The translations under genes were made by a program, and so were the position numbers. The notes under the pieces are model-generated. The model did no database searches, was not told the origin of the DNA, and saw nothing but the letters and a program-made list of their open reading frames with translations. A stretch of DNA of 64,000 bases from the NCBI GenBank assembly GCA_018771605.1, contig CP076324.1, forward strand, positions 124,001 through 188,000, written 5' to 3'. Origin of the DNA: Aquificota bacterium (lineage in GTDB: Bacteria > Aquificota > Aquificia > Aquificales > Aquificaceae). Of the stretch, positions 7,396 to 14,393 are shown in pieces; positions within the stretch are counted from its first letter, which is position 1, and each line of letters opens with the position of its first letter.

Positions 7396-8444
7396 TGATA
7401 AGTAAGAGGGTTCTCTCCCTCTCCCCTTACAAAACAGAAACAACCTCGGCCAAGGTAAAACTTTCTTCGAATGAACTATCCATTGACTTTCCAGAAGAGG
7501 TAAAAAAGCGCATAGCGGAAGAGGTATCTAAAATACCTTTTAATCGCTATCCAGACCCAGAAGCAAACCTTCTAAAGGAAGCTTTGGCAGGGTGGCTTGG
7601 TGTAAAGCCAGAGAATCTACTACTTGGCAACGGGTCAGATGAGCTAATATATTACCTTTCCATAGGCATTGGGGAATTTGATAGGGGGGTTTTTTATCCA
7701 GTGCCTACCTTTTCCATGTATGGCATATCAGCACAAGTGCTTGGAAGGGAGAAAGTTGAGACAAGGCTTGATGAAAACTTTGACATAGACCTAAAGGAAA
7801 GCCTAAGGCTTATAGAGGAAAAAAAACCAATCATAGCCTACTTTGCCTATCCAAACAACCCTACGGGCAACTGCTTTAGTGAGGATAGAATAAGGAGAAT
7901 AAGGGAAAAAGGACTTTTTTTGGTGGTGGATGAAGCTTATTATTCCTATTCCAAAAAAACCTTTTTAAAAGAAGCTTTACATAGGGAAGATACGGTTGTT
8001 TTACGCACACTATCCAAGATAGGCATGGCTGGACTTAGGGTAGGCATCATGGTAGGAAGGGAGGAGGTAATAAGAGAGCTAAACAAGATAAGGCTACCCT
8101 TTAACATAACCTATCCCTCACAGGTAATAGCAAGGCTTTTATTAACAGAGTTTTATCACATAATAGAGGATGCAGTGGAGGTAGTTATAAAAGAAAGGGA
8201 GAGAGTATACAGAGAACTATCAAAGATGGAGGGTATAAAGGTATATCCATCGGAGGCAAACTTTATATTCTTTAAAAGCCTTAGCATGCCAGCGGACCTG
8301 CTCCACAAAAGGCTTGTGGAAGAAGGAGTGCTTATTAGGAACTTTTCTTATATGGTGCCACAATGTTTAAGAGTTAGCATAGGCAAACCTCAAGAGAATG
8401 ATGCCTTTCTGGAGGCTTTAGGGAGGGTTCTCAAAAACTCTTGA
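7395..8444 (+). CDS. hisC: Histidinol-phosphate aminotransferase
   Basis: PLP-dependent class I/II aminotransferase that converts imidazole-acetol phosphate to histidinol phosphate. The 349-aa length is typical. Seen in order: SSNELSIDFPEEV near the N-terminus, NPNRYPDP-like FNRYPDPEA, LLLGNGSDELI, FAYPNNPTGN, VVDEAYYSY, RTLSKIGMAGLRVG (PLP lysine in SKIG) and the C-terminal LRVSIGKPQEND. HisC-type enzymes can also use aromatic amino acids, so substrate range is not certain. The start ATG overlaps the stop of the upstream small gene. Confidence 0.92.
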   Translation: MISKRVLSLSPYKTETTSAKVKLSSNELSIDFPEEVKKRIAEEVSKIPFNRYPDPEANLLKEALAGWLGVKPENLLLGNGSDELIYYLSIGIGEFDRGVFYPVPTFSMYGISAQVLGREKVETRLDENFDIDLKESLRLIEEKKPIIAYFAYPNNPTGNCFSEDRIRRIREKGLFLVVDEAYYSYSKKTFLKEALHREDTVVLRTLSKIGMAGLRVGIMVGREEVIRELNKIRLPFNITYPSQVIARLLLTEFYHIIEDAVEVVIKERERVYRELSKMEGIKVYPSEANFIFFKSLSMPADLLHKRLVEEGVLIRNFSYMVPQCLRVSIGKPQENDAFLEALGRVLKNS

Positions 8445-8469
8445 CAAATGATAAAAATTTGCATATAAT
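8441..8469 (+). promoter_or_regulatory. Consensus sigma-70 promoter of the DUF3501 gene
   Basis: TTGACA (8441-8446), exactly 17 bp, then TATAAT (8464-8469). Both hexamers are perfect. The predicted start near 8476 gives a ~21-nt leader with AAGGAGG before the ATG at 8497. The -35 hexamer overlaps the hisC stop codon. Confidence 0.85.
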
Positions 8470-8496
8470 AAAAGATAAAATCAAGGAGGATAGGCC

Positions 8497-9084
8497 ATGA
8501 AAAAGATAACAAGGGAAGAGATACTAAACATTTACGAATATGAAAAGGCACGTCCACAAAAGATGCAGGAGATAATCCAGCTAAAGAAGAAGAGAAGGGT
8601 TTTTATAGAACCATGGATACATCTGGTCTTTGAAAACAGGGAGACGGTGTGGTTCCAGATTCAAGAGATGATTAGGGCGGAGAGGATGGTAAGGGAAGAA
8701 GAAATCCAGCAGGAAATAGACGTTTATAACGAGCTCATACCCGATAAAAATGAGCTTTCTGTTACCATGTTTATAGAGATACCAGACGCCAACGATAGGA
8801 AAAAACTACTTCCACAACTGGTAGGCATACACGACCATCTATACTTCCATATAGGAAACAAGCACACTATTAGGGCTGTGGCTGATGAAAGGAGTAAAGA
8901 GGATTATCAATACGGAAAGGCTGCAGTGGTGCATTTCCTAAAGGTAAAGTTCACAGAGGCTCAAGTGGAAGATTTCAAAAGGGAACAGGTAAGGATAGAG
9001 ATAAACCATCCAAATTATAAAGCCATAACGGTGCTCCCTGAAGAGGTAAAGGAGGAGTTAATAAAAGACCTAAGCTCTGAATAA
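8497..9084 (+). CDS. DUF3501 family protein
   Basis: 195 aa matching the DUF3501 family: KITREEILNIYEYEKARP, KKRRVFIEPWIHLVFENRET, WFQIQEMIRAERM, then YNELIPDKNELSVTMFIEIPD and KAAVVHFLKVKF. No catalytic motif is known to me for the family; in proteobacteria it often lies near rubrerythrin-like or heterodisulfide-reductase-type genes. No signal peptide or membrane segment is seen, so it is cytoplasmic. Its promoter is a perfect consensus, suggesting strong constitutive expression. The gene is a single unit followed by the small mobile element at 9115-9248. Confidence 0.82.
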   Translation: MKKITREEILNIYEYEKARPQKMQEIIQLKKKRRVFIEPWIHLVFENRETVWFQIQEMIRAERMVREEEIQQEIDVYNELIPDKNELSVTMFIEIPDANDRKKLLPQLVGIHDHLYFHIGNKHTIRAVADERSKEDYQYGKAAVVHFLKVKFTEAQVEDFKREQVRIEINHPNYKAITVLPEEVKEELIKDLSSE

Positions 9085-9089
9085 GGAGC

Positions 9090-9276
9090 TGTATAACTTT
9101 TCAGTAAGAAAATACGCCGGGTGAAAAATTCCTTTTTGTGGGTGTAAAATGCATACTGCCAACTTTTTGTAGGCACGTGTCAGTATGCCACTACATTTAG
9201 AAAATCCACTGGCCGGAAGCCTACGGGCTTTAATTTCTAACCCAGCGTATGTACAACTTATTTTCAGTAATAAAAT
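9090..9276. repeat. MITE-like element (9115-9248) with ~25-28 bp flanking direct repeats
   Basis: The ends CGCCGGGTGAAAAATTCC (from 9115) and AATTTCTAACCCAGCGT (to 9248) are inverted repeats that match the ends of the 965-bp insertion sequences at 36010 and 55478. The 134-bp interior has no transposase; it holds an inverted repeat GCATACTG / CAGTATGC. Outside the ends lie imperfect direct repeats, 9090-9114 (GTATAACTT..TTCAGTAAGAAAAT) and 9249-9276 (GTACAACTTATTTTCAGTAA and on). These look like a decayed target duplication. It is a non-autonomous relative of the insertion sequence. It fills most of the 9085-9390 gene-free gap. Confidence 0.75.
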
Positions 9277-9342
9277 GTGTAATATTTTAAAGGTAGTCCA
9301 TGAATCACCACATTTAATTGTCTTATTTATTTTTGGCAAGAT

Positions 9343-9384
9343 ATGATATATATCAGGTATAAAGTAATTTCATGATATTATAGT
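9343..9384 (+). promoter_or_regulatory. FNR/Crp-family box and -10 of nirDL
   Basis: TGATATATATCA (9344-9355) matches the FNR-type consensus TGAT-N4-ATCA; its centre is 9349.5. TATAGT (9379-9384; overlapping TATTAT 9376-9381) ends 6 nt before the nirDL ATG at 9391. If transcription starts at that A, the box is centred at exactly -41.5, the class II activator position. There is no Shine-Dalgarno site, so the mRNA is probably leaderless. Confidence 0.7.
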
Positions 9385-9390
9385 TAAAAT

Positions 9391-10383
9391 ATGATACAAA
9401 GTCGTGATGGTCTTATAAAGGCTATTCAGGAAGAAATTCCTATTGTAGAAAGGCCATTTGGGGAAATAGGTAAAAGCCTTGACATAGGAGAAGATGATGT
9501 TATAAAAGCCATAGAAAAGCTTAAGGAAGATAAGGTTATAAGGCAGATATCACCCATATACGATACAAGGATGCTGGGCTATGATTCTTCTTTGGTTGCC
9601 TTTAAGGTAAAGCCTGAACGTATAGAAGAGGTTGCATCCTTTATAAACACCCATCCGGGAGTAAGCCATAACTATGAAAGAACACATGAGTTTAACCTGT
9701 GGTTTACCATAGCGGTACCGCCCGATGTAGGTGTAGGTTTGGAGGATACGGTAAGGTATATGGCTGAGAAGGCAGATGCTTGGGATTATAAGATACTCAG
9801 GACCAAAAGGGTCTTTAAGATAGGAGTGAAGCTAAGCTATGAATCCCTTATGGAGAGGGAGGAGGTAAGCCTAAAAAGTTATGACTATAGACCTTTAACT
9901 GAGGAAGAAAAACTCATAGTAAGAATTACGCAGGAAGATATGCCCTTGGTAAGCAGGCCCTTCCGTGAGTATGCTAAAAGGCTCAATATGAAAGAAGAAG
10001 ACCTTATTGAAAAGCTATTGGAGTTTAAAAGTAGGGGTATTTTAAGGAGAATAAGCGCCATTCTTTATCACAGAAGGGTAGGCTTTACAGCCAACGCAAT
10101 GACAGTTTGGAAGGTCAAAGAAGATATGATAGAAGAAGTAGGCAGGTTTTTGGCAAGCTTTAAAAGCGTATCCCATTGCTATGAGAGGTCCGGCTGGGAT
10201 TATAACCTGTTTGCCATGATACATGGAAAAGAAAAAGAGGAAGTCAAAAACCTTGTAAAAGGCATAGGTCAAGAAATTGGCCTAAAGGACTATGCCCTCC
10301 TTTTCTCTACAAGAGAATTCAAAAAGAGAAGGATAAGCTACTTCTCAGAAGACTTTTACAGATGGTATGAGGAGATGGCTTAG
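9391..10383 (+). CDS. nirDL: Siroheme decarboxylase, fused NirD-NirL (AsnC/Lrp type)
   Basis: Removes the C12 and C18 acetate carboxyls of siroheme to give 12,18-didecarboxysiroheme, a step of heme d1 synthesis. The 330-aa chain holds two AsnC/Lrp-like halves. Residues ~1-165 contain VERPFGEIGKSL, IRQISPIYDTRMLGY and THPGVSHNYER; residues ~170-330 contain VSRPFREYAKRL, LRRISAILYHRRVGF and SFKSVSHCYERSGWDYNLF. Paired RxxSxI and SHxYER motifs are family hallmarks. A fused NirDL is known from Hydrogenobacter. It faces the nir operon convergently through the downstream radical SAM gene. Confidence 0.93.
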   Translation: MIQSRDGLIKAIQEEIPIVERPFGEIGKSLDIGEDDVIKAIEKLKEDKVIRQISPIYDTRMLGYDSSLVAFKVKPERIEEVASFINTHPGVSHNYERTHEFNLWFTIAVPPDVGVGLEDTVRYMAEKADAWDYKILRTKRVFKIGVKLSYESLMEREEVSLKSYDYRPLTEEEKLIVRITQEDMPLVSRPFREYAKRLNMKEEDLIEKLLEFKSRGILRRISAILYHRRVGFTANAMTVWKVKEDMIEEVGRFLASFKSVSHCYERSGWDYNLFAMIHGKEKEEVKNLVKGIGQEIGLKDYALLFSTREFKKRRISYFSEDFYRWYEEMA

Positions 10384-11061
10384 ATGAACACAGGTGGTTT
10401 TCAAAGCTTTACCTTAATAGACTATCCTAACAAGATGGCCTGTATAGTTTTTACTCAAGGGTGTGATTTTAGGTGTCCTTACTGTCAAAATCCTGAGCTT
10501 GTTCTAGGCACGGCTAAAAGTATTCCTCAGGAGGAGATAATTTCTTTCCTTTGGAAAAGAAGGGGAATGTTGGAGGGTGTGGTCATAAGCGGTGGAGAAC
10601 CAACTATTCAAAGGGATTTAGAAGGTTTTGTAAAAAGGGTAAAGGATATGGGCTACCTTGTAAAGCTGGACACCAACGGTCACAACCCACAGGCTCTTGA
10701 AAGAATAATAGACCTTTTGGATTATGTGGCCATGGACGTAAAGGCACCCCTTTATAAGTATGAAGAGGTGGTAAGGGCAAAGGTGGATGTGAAAAGAATA
10801 GAAGAGAGTATAAGGTTTATAATGGAGAGGGCAAAAGATTATGAGTTTAGGACCACTGTGGTGAAGGAGCTTCTTTCAGAAGAAGACCTTCTTCAGATTG
10901 GAAGTCTTATAAAAGGAGCAAAAAGGTATTATCTTCAGAGGTTCAACCCAAGAAAAACCTTAGACCCAAGCTACAGGTGGAAAACCACCTACACAGAAGA
11001 GGAGCTAAAGAACTTGGCCCTTAGGCTAAAGGAGTATGTCAAGGAGTGTTATGTAAGGTAG
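10384..11061 (+). CDS. Radical SAM activating enzyme, NrdG2-like
   Basis: 225-aa radical SAM protein starting GGFQSFTLIDYPNKMACIVF. The cluster motif CDFRCPYC (C27, C31, C34) is followed by ISGGEPT and KLDTNGHNP. This is the pattern of anaerobic ribonucleoside-triphosphate reductase activating proteins of the NrdG2 type, which install a glycyl radical on NrdD. No nrdD lies nearby, and the gene directly follows nirDL (ATG 1 base after its stop), so a role in the nir pathway cannot be excluded. The 3' end overlaps the convergent cobA by 23 bp. Confidence 0.82.
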   Translation: MNTGGFQSFTLIDYPNKMACIVFTQGCDFRCPYCQNPELVLGTAKSIPQEEIISFLWKRRGMLEGVVISGGEPTIQRDLEGFVKRVKDMGYLVKLDTNGHNPQALERIIDLLDYVAMDVKAPLYKYEEVVRAKVDVKRIEESIRFIMERAKDYEFRTTVVKELLSEEDLLQIGSLIKGAKRYYLQRFNPRKTLDPSYRWKTTYTEEELKNLALRLKEYVKECYVR

Positions 11062-11791
11062 CCTCATACCAAGAGAGATTTTCTCTTAGCCTTACTACAC
11101 TTCCCACCACCATGATGGCAGGAGGGTTTACCTCAGGCGGGTTTGTGGAAAGCTCATAAAGGTCTGTAAGTATAACCTTCTGCCTCTCTGTGGTCCCATT
11201 CTCTATAAAGGCCACAGGCTCTTTTGGGTCCCTCCCTGCCTCTATAAGCCTTTTGGCTATCTCTTTTCTTCTTGATACTCCCATTAGAACTATCAAGGTG
11301 TTTATACCTTTTAGACTCTCCCAATCTATGCTGGACCTTTCCTTTCTTGGGTCCTCATGTCCTGTTATTACGGCAAAGGATGAAGAAATCCCCCTGAAGG
11401 TTATTGGTATGCCAGCATAGGCTGGCACTGAGTAAAAGGAACTCACTCCTGGAACTACTTCAAACTCTATGCCATGCTCTACCAAAAATAGGGCCTCTTC
11501 CCCTCCCCTTCCAAAGATGAAGGGGTCTCCTCCTTTTAGCCTTACCACCACTTCCCTTGTGTGGGCATACTTTAGCAAAAGCTCGTTTATCTTCTCTTGT
11601 TCTATGGTATGCTTTCCATCTTCTTTTCCTACATAGACCAGCTCACAATCTGGCTTGGCAAAGAGTAATATCTCTTGGTTTATGAGCCTGTCGTAGAGTA
11701 TGACATCTGCGGACTTTATTAATCTCAAAGCCTTTAGCGTTAAAAGCTCTGGGTCTCCTGGTCCTGCACCTACAAGGTATACTTTACCCAT
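11039..11791 (-). CDS. cobA: Uroporphyrinogen-III C-methyltransferase (siroheme branch)
   Basis: SAM-dependent methylation of uroporphyrinogen III at C2 and C7 to precorrin-2, supplying siroheme for heme d1. Motifs: VYLVGAGPGDPELLTLKA, YDRLINQEIL, VRLKGGDPFIFGRGGEE, VVPGVSSFYSVPAYAGIP and ITGHEDPRK. The ATG at 11791 is preceded by AGGAGGTGTG; an earlier in-frame ATG at 11815 lacks this. It is the last gene of the nir operon. A close paralog (roughly three quarters identical by eye) lies at 44168 beside the sulfite reductase gene. No NAD-dependent precorrin-2 dehydrogenase/chelatase domain is fused. Confidence 0.94.
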   Translation of the reverse strand: MGKVYLVGAGPGDPELLTLKALRLIKSADVILYDRLINQEILLFAKPDCELVYVGKEDGKHTIEQEKINELLLKYAHTREVVVRLKGGDPFIFGRGGEEALFLVEHGIEFEVVPGVSSFYSVPAYAGIPITFRGISSSFAVITGHEDPRKERSSIDWESLKGINTLIVLMGVSRRKEIAKRLIEAGRDPKEPVAFIENGTTERQKVILTDLYELSTNPPEVNPPAIMVVGSVVRLRENLSWYEATLHNTP

Positions 11792-11801
11792 GGCACACCT
11801 C

Positions 11802-12836
11802 CTATGGCAAAACAAAGATGCCCGAAGGGTTTGGAACCTCCAGCTCCTGAATAGACTTTAGGTCTGGAAGGCTCAAAACCCTTAGCTTAGAATCAAAGTA
11901 GGAAGAGATATATAGCCTTTTACCATCCTTGGAAAAGCGCATATGCATTATCCTTTTGCCCGCCTTTACCTCCCTTATCACCTTTCTTTTGGACACATCC
12001 ACAAGGGCTATATAGTCCTCCCTATCACCGCTGAAGTTAACAGCCAAAAGCCTTTTATCGGGAGAAGCTACTACAAATACTGGAAGGCCAGGAAGGTTTA
12101 TACTTCCCTCCGGTTTTAGGTCTTTTAAGTTCAATATGTATAGCTTCCTTTCTCCCACCGCAGGCACATAGGCCATCCCATCCACCACACCCCAGGTGCC
12201 AAAATGAGGTATCTTAAAAACAGCCTCTCCATTGGAACTTAAAGCTATCTTCTTGTATTCCCCTCTCCTTAAGTCTAAGATACCAAGGGATGGCTCTCCA
12301 AAAAAGCCCACAAGGTATTTATCTTCGTATAGCAAGGCATCAAAGGGCATCTTTCCAACATCCCTTAACCTTTTTACCTCTTCTCCCTCCACAATCCACA
12401 CCTCATCCCTGTCCATAAGGGCAAAAACAAAGCCAGAAGAGTAAGCCTTTATACCCACATTCCTTGAGTCTGTTTTTATGGTTTTAACAAGGTTTAGCTC
12501 CCTATCCAAGAGCACCACACTATCTGGGTCATAGTTGGCCACAAGCACATACTCTTTAAAGAAGTCAAGGCCTATACCGCTGTTGCCCACCTTTACCCTT
12601 TTTACAAGCCTGTCCTCCCTTGGGTCTATCTTTGAAAGGAAGCCATCCCTGCTTATCACATAGGCAAAGCCGTTGTAAAACTTCACCGTTGCATGATTTA
12701 GATTCCCAAGCCCTTCTATCTCACCCCGTAGCCTCCCATCCTCTATGACCGCCAGAGTTCCTCTTTCTCTCTCTACCACATAGAGTTTTTCACAGAAGGC
12801 AAAAATGGGTAAAAGCAAAAGCGCTATAAGTAGCAT
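11802..12836 (-). CDS. nirF: Heme d1 biosynthesis protein NirF
   Basis: 344-aa exported beta-propeller related to the d1 domain of NirS. The start LLIALLLLPIFAFCEKLY is a signal peptide, possibly with a lipobox Cys (FAFC). Repeated blades show the V(V/I)xxxxG/D patterns, with HFGTWGVVDGMAYVPAVGERKL and VNFSGDREDYIALVDV in the last half. NirF acts late in heme d1 formation in the periplasm. Its place between nirJ and cobA supports the call. It overlaps nirJ by 13 bp. No cytochrome c motif is present, which separates it from NirN. Confidence 0.88.
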   Translation of the reverse strand: MLLIALLLLPIFAFCEKLYVVERERGTLAVIEDGRLRGEIEGLGNLNHATVKFYNGFAYVISRDGFLSKIDPREDRLVKRVKVGNSGIGLDFFKEYVLVANYDPDSVVLLDRELNLVKTIKTDSRNVGIKAYSSGFVFALMDRDEVWIVEGEEVKRLRDVGKMPFDALLYEDKYLVGFFGEPSLGILDLRRGEYKKIALSSNGEAVFKIPHFGTWGVVDGMAYVPAVGERKLYILNLKDLKPEGSINLPGLPVFVVASPDKRLLAVNFSGDREDYIALVDVSKRKVIREVKAGKRIMHMRFSKDGKRLYISSYFDSKLRVLSLPDLKSIQELEVPNPSGIFVLP

Positions 12837-13912
12837 GCTGGGTCCTCCTCCCTGTAGTCGCCAAAGACCGCATAGGCTCTTGCCCTTGAGTTCCCGTTAC
12901 ATATGTCTATGTACTTACACTCTCCACACCTTCCCTTTAGCCTCCTTGGTCTCTCCCTCAAAAAGCTGAGCAGTCCATTACTCTGCCATATCTTCACAAG
13001 GTCCTCATCCCTCACATTGCCTACGCTGTGGAAGAAGAAGGGATCTGGCTTTACACTTCCAAGGTGGTCTATGTTTATGAGCCTTACGCCCGCCTGGTTT
13101 CCTCCCCAAAGCACAAGCCTTTCATAAAGCCTGTCAGATAGGTCTGCATACCTTTTAGAAAATTCTCTATAGAGAAGGACCGCATCCGCCTCGTTGTTTC
13201 CAGTGACTATGTCTATGGTGGTTCCCCTTTCCACATACTCAAAGGCTTTGTCAATTATAAACTTGACAACCTTTCTGTACTCTTTCTTTTCTAAGTCTGT
13301 TAGCCTTTTGGCCCTTCCAGAATAGACAAGGTGAGAGATGTATAGCTTGGGAATGCCTTCCCTTTCTACAAGGTTGAATATGAAAGGTAAGCTATTAACC
13401 GTTTGGGGAGTGAGGGTAAAGCGGAGTCCAATACTTATGCCCTCCTCAAGGCATAGCCTTATAGCCTTAAGGGACTCTTCAAAGGCGCCCCTTTTGCCCC
13501 TAAAGAGGTCATGGACCTGTAGCTCTCCATCTATGCTTATCCCAACATAGTCAAAGTGCTCTTTTATATCCCTTATAAACTCCCTAACAAGCAGGCCGTT
13601 GGTAGAAAGGTAGGTCCTTATGCCTTGTTCTTTTAAAAGCCCTGCTATGTGAAAGAGGTCTTCCCTTAACAGAGGCTCACCGCCGGAGAGGATGGCAAAC
13701 TTTACCTTTATATGTGGTAGCCTCTTTGCAAGGCTTGTAGCCTCTTCTGAAGTGAGCTCATAGGACCTTATATCCTTTGCAGAGGAATAGCAGTGCTTGC
13801 AGTAGAGGTTGCATCTGTTGGTGAGGTTCCATATAAGTATAACGCTGTCTCCAAAGGCCCTTACCTCTTTACCTTCCAATACTTCCCTTAAATACTCCGT
13901 CATCCTAAGCAT
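12824..13912 (-). CDS. nirJ: Radical SAM heme d1 synthase NirJ
   Basis: Removes the two propionate side chains of didecarboxysiroheme to leave keto groups. The radical SAM motif CNLYCKHC (C34, C38, C41) is followed by CYSSAKD, ILSGGEPLLRED and STNGLLV. The C-terminal Cys-rich SPASM-like end, CGECKYIDICNGNSRARA and DPACYL, holds the auxiliary cluster ligands. Length 362 aa is in range. ATGs at 13912 and 13903 are both possible; the first overlaps the V4R gene by 8 bp. It is cotranscribed with nirF. Confidence 0.93.
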   Translation of the reverse strand: MLRMTEYLREVLEGKEVRAFGDSVILIWNLTNRCNLYCKHCYSSAKDIRSYELTSEEATSLAKRLPHIKVKFAILSGGEPLLREDLFHIAGLLKEQGIRTYLSTNGLLVREFIRDIKEHFDYVGISIDGELQVHDLFRGKRGAFEESLKAIRLCLEEGISIGLRFTLTPQTVNSLPFIFNLVEREGIPKLYISHLVYSGRAKRLTDLEKKEYRKVVKFIIDKAFEYVERGTTIDIVTGNNEADAVLLYREFSKRYADLSDRLYERLVLWGGNQAGVRLINIDHLGSVKPDPFFFHSVGNVRDEDLVKIWQSNGLLSFLRERPRRLKGRCGECKYIDICNGNSRARAYAVFGDYREEDPACYL

Positions 13913-14393
13913 AGTTGAGCTCCACTACCACCTCGCATATGATGTCTCCATTAGCGTTGCACTTGCTTTCATAAGCCCTTACCCTTTTGTTTAGATAGCT
14001 TTCTACTATTCCAGCTACAAAGCCTGCCTCAAAGTGGCATATCTTCTTCCCTATGTTTGGCATACCGGAACATGTGATACACTCATCAAGAGCTACCACA
14101 ATCCTCTCTTCATTCCTTTCAATTGGTATTAATAGGCCTACCTTTAGGTCCTTGACAAAGTCCGCCACATTCATTATGTATCTGTCCAAATTTTCATGCT
14201 TTAGCCTTTTGCCCACCTCTTTTCCAAACTCCCTTCCCGCGTTCTGCACAAGGGTTATAGCTCCCCTATGGCCCACCGTATCCTCCAAATACATGCCCGT
14301 GAATACCCTAAAAGCTCTAAACACCAACACTGGCACATCCTCACCCAAATGGGGCCTCCTTATCTGAGATATGCTTTCAATCCATCCAGCCAT
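13905..14393 (-). CDS. V4R domain protein in the nir operon
   Basis: 162-aa soluble protein whose C-terminal part fits the V4R (4-vinyl reductase) domain: ALDECITCSGMPNIGKKICHFEAGFVAGIVESYL then KCNANGDIICEVVVEL. Four Cys (CITC, IC, KC, IC) are spaced as in V4R proteins that bind small hydrophobic ligands or tetrapyrroles. Related proteins act in bacteriochlorophyll vinyl reduction and as ligand sensors. Between nirN and nirJ, overlapping both, it may handle a tetrapyrrole intermediate of heme d1; that is inference. A second V4R gene lies at 47273. Confidence 0.75.
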   Translation of the reverse strand: MAGWIESISQIRRPHLGEDVPVLVFRAFRVFTGMYLEDTVGHRGAITLVQNAGREFGKEVGKRLKHENLDRYIMNVADFVKDLKVGLLIPIERNEERIVVALDECITCSGMPNIGKKICHFEAGFVAGIVESYLNKRVRAYESKCNANGDIICEVVVELNYA

